Part shown: piece after piece, positions 15,260 through 19,731 of the stretch
How the letters are laid out: each line of letters opens with the position of its first letter
Numbering within the stretch: position 1 is the stretch's first letter
Origin: Oscillospiraceae bacterium
GTDB lineage: Bacteria; Bacillota; Clostridia; Oscillospirales; Oscillospiraceae
DNA: 19,731 bases
Direction: 5' to 3'
Assembly (NCBI GenBank): GCA_020025345.1
Contig: JAHHSH010000034.1
Location: 1 to 19,731, forward strand
Notes under the pieces: generated by a model
Seen by the model: the letters and a program-made list of their open reading frames with translations, nothing else
Told to the model about the DNA's origin: nothing
Database searches by the model: none
Made by a program: the position numbers and the translations under genes

Positions 15260-17248
15260 TCAATCTTCAAAATATTCGTCGATGGCAGCCTCCAGCTTCG
15301 ACTCCATCTCCTCCACCGTGCAATCCGGCAGCATACCGCCGGCCGTGGAGGAATTTCCGCCGCCGCCCAGCTCTTCCACAATGACCTGCACGTTAATCTC
15401 GCCCAGCGAACGGGCAGAGATATACGCACCATCTTCCTTCTTATAGAGCACAAAGGAGGCCTGCACCCCCTTGAGCGTCAGCAGCTCATCGGAGGCCTTG
15501 GCGGCGGTAACACGGTCACACTCCTCATCCAGTGCCACAATGGCGATGGTCTCCCGGTAGAGGCGCGCCCGGCGAATGATGTCATAGCGGGCAATGGTAG
15601 ACTCCAGATCACTCTGGAACATCCGCTGTACATCCGCCGTATCAGCGCCGGTGCGCCGCAGATAGGCCGCCGCCTCAAAGGTACGCCCGCCGGTGCGGTT
15701 GGTAAAGTTCTTAGTATCCAGCACAATGCCCGCCAGCATGGCCTCCGCCTCAGCGCGCAGGAGATCTCCCGGCTCGATGAGGTACTGCAGCAGCTCCGTC
15801 ACCAGTTCACAGGTGGAGGAGGCGTAGGGCTCGTGGTAGTTGAGCGCCATCTTCTCGATGTAGCTGCTGCCGCGGCGGTGATGATCGATCACAGCCACGC
15901 TCCGGCAGGCATCCAGCAGTTCCTCGGACTCTACACTGCCCGGTCGGTTGGTATCCACCACCACCAGCAGCGTATCGGGCTGGGCGCGTAGAAAGGCTTC
16001 GCTGCCGGTAATGAACACATCTTCGTACTCCGGCAGATCCCACAGCTTGCGCAGCACCGGATGAACAGCGTTATTCTCCGTATCCATAACGATCTTTGCC
16101 TGCTTGCCCAGTTTTCGGGCAATGACACAAATGCCCACCGCGGCACCCAGGCTGTCCATGTCGGCATACTTATGTCCCATGGCATAGACCTGATCGGCCT
16201 CGTGGATCAGTTCGCCCAGGGCATTGGCCATGACGCGGGACTTCACCTTCGTGCGCTTTTCCGTGGTCTTGGAGCGGCCGCCGTAGAAATCAAAATTCTG
16301 GTGATCCTTCACCACCGCCTGATCGCCGCCGCGGGAAAGTGCCATCTCCAGCGCCAGCGACGCATTTTTGAAGAGGGCATCGTAGCTCTCGGCGTCGCGC
16401 CCGATACCGATGGACAGCGTTGCTGCCACGCCCTCGCCCGCCACGACCTCGCGCGCCTGATCCAAAAGATCGAACTTTCGCTCGGCATAGCCGGGGAAAC
16501 TGCGCTCCTCAAAGAGGAACAGATAACGGTCACGGTCATATTTCAGCAGCAGTCCGCCGGAATCGGCCACCCACTGACCGATCTTCTCCTCCAGCGCCGC
16601 CAGCACCGCCGAACGCTTGCTCTCCGGGCAGGCCTTCATCAGATCTTCGTAGTTGTCCACCATGAGAATTCCCACCACCGGCTGGGTGTCCTCCAACCGA
16701 TGCCGCATCTCCTCTGTCTCCGTCACATCCATCCAATAAGTGGTGGCCAATGCGCCGGTCGCCCCGGAGATTTCCTCGGAGTGGCCCACGATACCGAAAA
16801 CCTGATATTTCCGGTCATTCCACACTACCAGCTCCGGGCACTCGCGCTTGCCCTCCAGCAGCCAGTGGGTAGAGAACTCCGGGACCACGCTCTCCAGCTT
16901 GGACTCAAATAGTTTCTCATCCAGTCCCGTCAGCTGCAAAAAGCCGTCATTGCTCCACAGCACATCACCGCTGTAGACATCAAAGACCATCATGGGAAGC
17001 GGGACATAGAGCAGATTGCTTGCCTGCGCCGAATCTCTGCCGCCGACAAAGCGATCCATATACTGGCGCACCGACTGCTGGGCGACATGCTCCGTGCGGC
17101 GTCCCCACAGGAACACCAGCACCGCCACCAATCCCTCTGCAATGGCCAGCATCGGCTCAAAGGGAATCGCCGCAACGGCAAACAGCACCAGACACATTAC
17201 ATATAGGGTCTGATTCGTCTTAAAAAGGCGATTGATTTTCTTATTCAC
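15260..17248 (-). CDS. gdpP: c-di-AMP phosphodiesterase GdpP (DHH family)
   Basis: A 662-residue membrane-bound enzyme that hydrolyses cyclic di-AMP to pApA, affecting osmotic and cell-wall homeostasis. Two membrane helices (about 13-49) are followed by a PAS-type domain (about 80-175). A degenerate GGDEF domain (about 190-315) has KYDRDRY (236-242) where the cyclase motif would be. The DHH domain shows H359, D363 and D365 in GHKYADMDS, D432 in VVDTN, and D455-H456-H457. The DHHA1 domain ends in GGGGN (628-632), where most relatives have GGGGH. I start at the GTG at 17248, with AGGAGGG 6 bases upstream; a frame open 9 codons further runs through the ribosome site. It is the first gene of the seven-gene cluster, with its own promoter. 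Confidence 0.94.
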   Translation of the reverse strand: MNKKINRLFKTNQTLYVMCLVLFAVAAIPFEPMLAIAEGLVAVLVFLWGRRTEHVAQQSVRQYMDRFVGGRDSAQASNLLYVPLPMMVFDVYSGDVLWSNDGFLQLTGLDEKLFESKLESVVPEFSTHWLLEGKRECPELVVWNDRKYQVFGIVGHSEEISGATGALATTYWMDVTETEEMRHRLEDTQPVVGILMVDNYEDLMKACPESKRSAVLAALEEKIGQWVADSGGLLLKYDRDRYLFLFEERSFPGYAERKFDLLDQAREVVAGEGVAATLSIGIGRDAESYDALFKNASLALEMALSRGGDQAVVKDHQNFDFYGGRSKTTEKRTKVKSRVMANALGELIHEADQVYAMGHKYADMDSLGAAVGICVIARKLGKQAKIVMDTENNAVHPVLRKLWDLPEYEDVFITGSEAFLRAQPDTLLVVVDTNRPGSVESEELLDACRSVAVIDHHRRGSSYIEKMALNYHEPYASSTCELVTELLQYLIEPGDLLRAEAEAMLAGIVLDTKNFTNRTGGRTFEAAAYLRRTGADTADVQRMFQSDLESTIARYDIIRRARLYRETIAIVALDEECDRVTAAKASDELLTLKGVQASFVLYKKEDGAYISARSLGEINVQVIVEELGGGGNSSTAGGMLPDCTVEEMESKLEAAIDEYFED

Positions 17249-17308
17249 AAAGATCCCTCCTTGATAGGAGCACAAACTCTTCCTATTTTACTTATTTTAT
17301 AATGTTTA

Positions 17309-17337
17309 AGCATACCATAGTTTCTTTCATTTCTCAA
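17309..17337 (-). promoter_or_regulatory. promoter of the gdpP-rplI-dnaB cluster
   Basis: On the minus strand TTGAGA (complement of 17332-17337) and TATGCT (complement of 17309-17314) are 17 bases apart, with TGG giving an extended -10. The start near 17302 leaves a leader of about 54 bases to the gdpP GTG codon. Confidence 0.65.
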
Positions 17338-17389
17338 GCAATTTTCCGCATCTCACGCCGCCGCGCGAAAAAAGGCGAACGGAAAAGTC

Positions 17390-17418
17390 TGTACAAGCGG
17401 CAAAAAATATGCTATACT
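17390..17418 (+). promoter_or_regulatory. promoter of the RNase J leader and gene
   Basis: TGTACA (17390-17395) and TATACT (17413-17418) are 17 bases apart, with TGC forming an extended -10. Transcription should start near 17425, exactly where the first leader hairpin begins. It is divergent from the gdpP promoter, with about 50 bases between the two -35 boxes. Confidence 0.65.
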
Positions 17419-17424
17419 CATAGA

Positions 17425-17668
17425 AAATCACGGTTTTCCGTGTTGATTTGTATGCTTCGCACTTCCGAAAGCGGTTCGGAATGCGACCAAATATAGGGGA
17501 CTTTCCCCCACCCAATTACATACACGACAAAAAGACGGATTTTTCCCATCGGAAGCAGCGATGCAGGGCTGCGCCGCGGTGCGGGACGTCTCTACTTTTG
17601 CTGCGCCGTTTTGGTACAGCTTTCTTGTCGTGCAACTTTTATGAACGATAAAGGAGAATTTTTCCATT
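17425..17668 (+). ncRNA. long structured 5' leader of the RNase J mRNA
   Basis: About 245 untranslated bases precede RNase J. Visible pairings are as follows. CACGG/CCGTG with a TTTT loop (17429-17433 with 17438-17442). An 11-pair hairpin with one bulged C (17458-17469 with 17475-17485). GGGGA/TCCCC (17496-17500 with 17504-17508). A long-range stem of 8+4 pairs (17523-17534 with 17620-17632) enclosing about 85 bases. Inside it, CATCG/CGATG (17547-17551 with 17559-17563) competes with GCAGCGA/TTGCTGC (17555-17561 with 17598-17604). I do not recognise a known riboswitch or T-box. Autoregulation by RNase J is a reasonable inference, by analogy with the RNase E leader. Confidence 0.5.
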
Positions 17669-19327
17669 ATGGCAGAAAAACTGAAAATTATTCCTCTTGG
17701 CGGTCTCAATGAGATCGGCAAGAACATGACCGTTTACGAGTACGGCGGCGAGATCATCGTAGTGGACTGCGGCATGGCCTTTCCTGAGGACGATATGTAC
17801 GGCATCGACTGCGTGATCCCGGATGTATCCTACCTCATTAAAAACCGCTCCCGGCTGCGTGGTCTTTTCATCACCCACGGCCACGAGGATCACATCGGCG
17901 CCATTCCCTACATCCTCAAGCAGGTCAATATGCCCATCTACTGCACCCGGCTCACAGCCGGTCTTATCAAGCTCAAGCTGCAAGAGCACGGTCTGGTAAA
18001 CTCTACCAAGCTGGTGACGGTGGAGGCCGGGCAGACCATCAAGGCCGGTAAATTCCAGGTGGAATTTATCCACGTCAACCACTCCATCGCCGACTCCGTG
18101 GCCTTTGCCATCCACACCCGGATGGGCACTGTGATCCACACCGGCGACTTTAAGATCGACTCCACCCCCATCGACGGCGACGTGATCGATCTGGCCCGTC
18201 TGGGCGAACTGGGCAAGAAGGGCGTGCTGGCACTGCTGGCCGACTCCACCAACGTGGAGCGCCCCGGCTATACCCTCAGCGAGAGCGCTGTGGGCCAGAC
18301 CTTCAAGCGCCAGTTCTCCAACTGTGACAAACGCATCATCGTCACCACCTTCGCCAGCAATGTCCACCGCATCCAGCAGGTGCTGGACGCCGCGGCAGCC
18401 TGCGGGCGGAAGGTGGCCGTCACCGGACGCAGCATGGAAAATATTATGAAGGTGTCCACTGAGCTGGGCTATATGAAGGTGCCTAAGGGCACGCTGATGG
18501 AGATCAACCGCATCAAGGGTCTCCCCCCCTCCCAGCAGGTCATCGTCACGACCGGTTCACAGGGCGAGGAGATGAGCGCTCTGTACCGTATGGCCTTCTC
18601 CACCCACAAGCAGATCGACATCGGCCCCACGGACAAGGTGATTATCTCCGCCAGTGCCATCCCCGGCAACGAGGTGACGGTGGGCCGCGTTATCAACGAG
18701 CTCTTCCGCAAGGGGGCCGACGTGGTCTATGACAAGGCGGATATGCTCCATGTCTCCGGCCACGCCTGCCAGGAGGAGCTGAAGATCATCCACGCACTGG
18801 TGCGTCCCCGGTTCTTCATCCCTCTCCACGGTGAGCAGCGCATGCTGCAAATCCACAAGAAGCTGGCCATGCAGATGGGCATGAAGCCCAATCATATCGT
18901 GGTCGCCGAGAACGGCGGCGTCATCGAGCTGACCACCAAGCACATCAAATGCGAGACCTCCGTCCCCGCCGGCGAGGTGTTTGTGGACGGCAGCGGTGTG
19001 GGCGACGTGGGCAGCGTGGTTCTCAATGACCGTCGCCTGCTGGCCGCCGACGGTATGGTCGTGGTGGTGCTCCCCATCTCCTCTCACGATCACCATCTCC
19101 TCTCCGAGCCGGAGATCGTCACCCGCGGCTTCGTGTATGTGAAGGAGTCCGAGGAGCTTTTGCAGGAACTGCGCACCATCGCCTACAACACGGTGGAAGA
19201 TATGAGTGCCCGCAAGCGCAGAGACGACGGTGAAATCTGCCGCGCTGTGCGCTCCGCCATCAGCAGCTATCTCTACAAGAGCACCAAGCGCAGCCCCATG
19301 ATCATCCCCATGGTCACGAAGCTGTAA
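17669..19327 (+). CDS. rnj: ribonuclease J
   Basis: A 552-residue metallo-beta-lactamase/beta-CASP ribonuclease with 5'-to-3' exonuclease and endonuclease activity, central to mRNA decay and rRNA maturation in Firmicutes. The zinc motif HGHEDH is at 70-75. H138 in VNHS and D160 in HTGDFKID complete the metallo-beta-lactamase site. The beta-CASP domain follows (about 210-360), with the VSGHACQEELK and PLHGEQRM motifs after it, then a C-terminal dimerisation domain. The length is typical (about 550). AAAGGAG (17650-17656) lies 12 bases before the ATG, a rather long spacing. It stands alone between its own promoter with structured leader and its terminator. Whether it is RNase J1 or J2 cannot be told here. 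Confidence 0.96.
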   Translation: MAEKLKIIPLGGLNEIGKNMTVYEYGGEIIVVDCGMAFPEDDMYGIDCVIPDVSYLIKNRSRLRGLFITHGHEDHIGAIPYILKQVNMPIYCTRLTAGLIKLKLQEHGLVNSTKLVTVEAGQTIKAGKFQVEFIHVNHSIADSVAFAIHTRMGTVIHTGDFKIDSTPIDGDVIDLARLGELGKKGVLALLADSTNVERPGYTLSESAVGQTFKRQFSNCDKRIIVTTFASNVHRIQQVLDAAAACGRKVAVTGRSMENIMKVSTELGYMKVPKGTLMEINRIKGLPPSQQVIVTTGSQGEEMSALYRMAFSTHKQIDIGPTDKVIISASAIPGNEVTVGRVINELFRKGADVVYDKADMLHVSGHACQEELKIIHALVRPRFFIPLHGEQRMLQIHKKLAMQMGMKPNHIVVAENGGVIELTTKHIKCETSVPAGEVFVDGSGVGDVGSVVLNDRRLLAADGMVVVVLPISSHDHHLLSEPEIVTRGFVYVKESEELLQELRTIAYNTVEDMSARKRRDDGEICRAVRSAISSYLYKSTKRSPMIIPMVTKL

Positions 19328-19346
19328 AAGTGCGAAAAATCGTTAT

Positions 19347-19381
19347 AAGCCCCGAACATTCCCTGTTCGGGGCTTGTTTTT
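19347..19381 (+). terminator. intrinsic terminator after rnj
   Basis: A perfect 12-pair GC-rich stem (19347-19358 with 19364-19375) with a 5-base loop is followed by G and TTTTT. It starts 19 bases past the stop codon. Confidence 0.92.
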
Positions 19382-19402
19382 GTTCTGTTTTTCTGATATA
19401 AT
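19374..19402 (+). promoter_or_regulatory. promoter of the 84-residue membrane protein gene
   Basis: A perfect TATAAT (19397-19402) with upstream TGA forms an extended -10. A weak -35, TTGTTT (19374-19379), lies 17 bases away and overlaps the tail of the rnj terminator. The expected start is near 19409. Confidence 0.6.
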
Positions 19403-19446
19403 GAGCCAACTTCATTTTCCACACGATGTAAGAAAGGAGTCCTGCC

Positions 19447-19701
19447 ATGTTCCGTCTCACCTTTAAGCGGCAAGTTCTTCTCTGCCTGCTTGTAGCCGTT
19501 GTGGATATCATTCTGGCCCACGTCACCCAATTGGGGCTTTTCCACAACATCAGCTGGATTTTTTACGGAACCGTGTTCCTCATCCACCCCACTTGGCCTA
19601 AGAGTGTGGATTGGCAGGATCACACGAAGCTGAAGCGCGGTATCCGCATCGGTGCCGCCCTCTGCATCGCCATCGGGCTCATCACCAAATTCGGCATTTA
19701 A
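19447..19701 (+). CDS. small hypothetical membrane protein
   Basis: I do not recognise this 84-residue protein. It has a basic N-terminus (MFRLTFKRQ), then a long hydrophobic segment (about 10-32). A second, shorter segment (about 36-47) ends at HPTWPK. A hydrophilic, charged loop (51-67) follows, then a third hydrophobic segment (about 68-84) running to the C-terminus. It would sit in the membrane with two or three helices. It is likely real because an extended -10 promoter lies just upstream and AAAGGAG (19434-19439) is 7 bases before the ATG. A further ribosome site and start codon follow 27 bases after its stop, suggesting an operon that continues beyond the window. Confidence 0.7.
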   Translation: MFRLTFKRQVLLCLLVAVVDIILAHVTQLGLFHNISWIFYGTVFLIHPTWPKSVDWQDHTKLKRGIRIGAALCIAIGLITKFGI

Positions 19702-19712
19702 TTGATATGAAA

Positions 19713-19731
19713 AAGAGGAGCGCATCTGATG
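19713..19731 (+). other. ribosome site and start codon of a gene cut by the window end
   Basis: AAGAGGAG (about 19713-19720) is followed 8 bases later by ATG at 19729-19731, the last three bases of the window. Only the start codon is visible, so nothing can be said about the product. Confidence 0.45.

Noticed and set aside
17551..17560. GGAAGCAGC, a string conserved in bacterial SRP RNA
   Set aside because: The required partner strand with TCAGGTCC and the SRP apical loop are absent, so this is a chance match.
17561..17585. Resemblance to the T-box core AGGGTGGNACCGCG (AGGG then CCGCG with similar spacing) in the RNase J leader
   Set aside because: The TGGN bulge that must pair with uncharged tRNA NCCA is not present (TGCG instead). 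I see no specifier-loop AGTA motif and no terminator before the gene, and RNase J is not a usual T-box target.

Overview
The window looks like chromosomal housekeeping DNA from a GC-rich low-GC-phylum anaerobe, most likely a gut Clostridia of the Oscillospiraceae/Ruminococcaceae type. This is inferred from Firmicutes-type gene neighbourhoods (gdpP-rplI-dnaB and tilS-hpt-ftsH), AGGAGG-type ribosome sites before nearly every gene, TTG and GTG starts, and RNase J, GdpP and YhaN-like proteins together with GC-rich coding sequence. I see no mobile element, CRISPR array, tRNA or rRNA. No species assignment is possible from sequence reading alone.

Layout. Positions 1-179 hold two divergent promoters. 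Rightward genes follow: a YhaN/SbcC-like membrane-anchored ATPase (180-2369) and an Mrp/NBP35-type Fe-S carrier ATPase (2456-3283). Converging terminators (3296-3418) separate these from a leftward branched-chain amino acid ABC importer, livK-livH-livM-livG-livF (8357 down to 3455). That operon has a clear promoter, a likely operator, and an internal hairpin terminator after livK. A 555-base gene-free stretch (8358-8912) carries the liv promoter, tandem inverted repeats and the terminator of the next leftward cluster. That cluster reads gdpP, rplI, dnaB, tilS, hpt, lepB, ftsH (17248 down to 8913) and joins c-di-AMP turnover, translation, replication, tRNA modification, purine salvage, protein export and membrane proteolysis in one direction.

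A 420-base divergent intergenic region (17249-17668) separates gdpP from a rightward RNase J gene (17669-19327). RNase J has a roughly 245-base leader with several hairpins and mutually exclusive pairings. After its terminator come a small orphan membrane protein (19447-19701) and the start codon of a further gene at the very end of the window.

Most of the protein content is well-known machinery. The least explained features are RNA- and DNA-level structures: the structured leader of RNase J, the overlapping inverted repeats on the liv promoter, and the structured livK-livH junction. At protein level the oddities are a GGGGN (not GGGGH) motif in GdpP, a cysteine-rich N-terminus on Mrp, and an unidentified 84-residue membrane protein.
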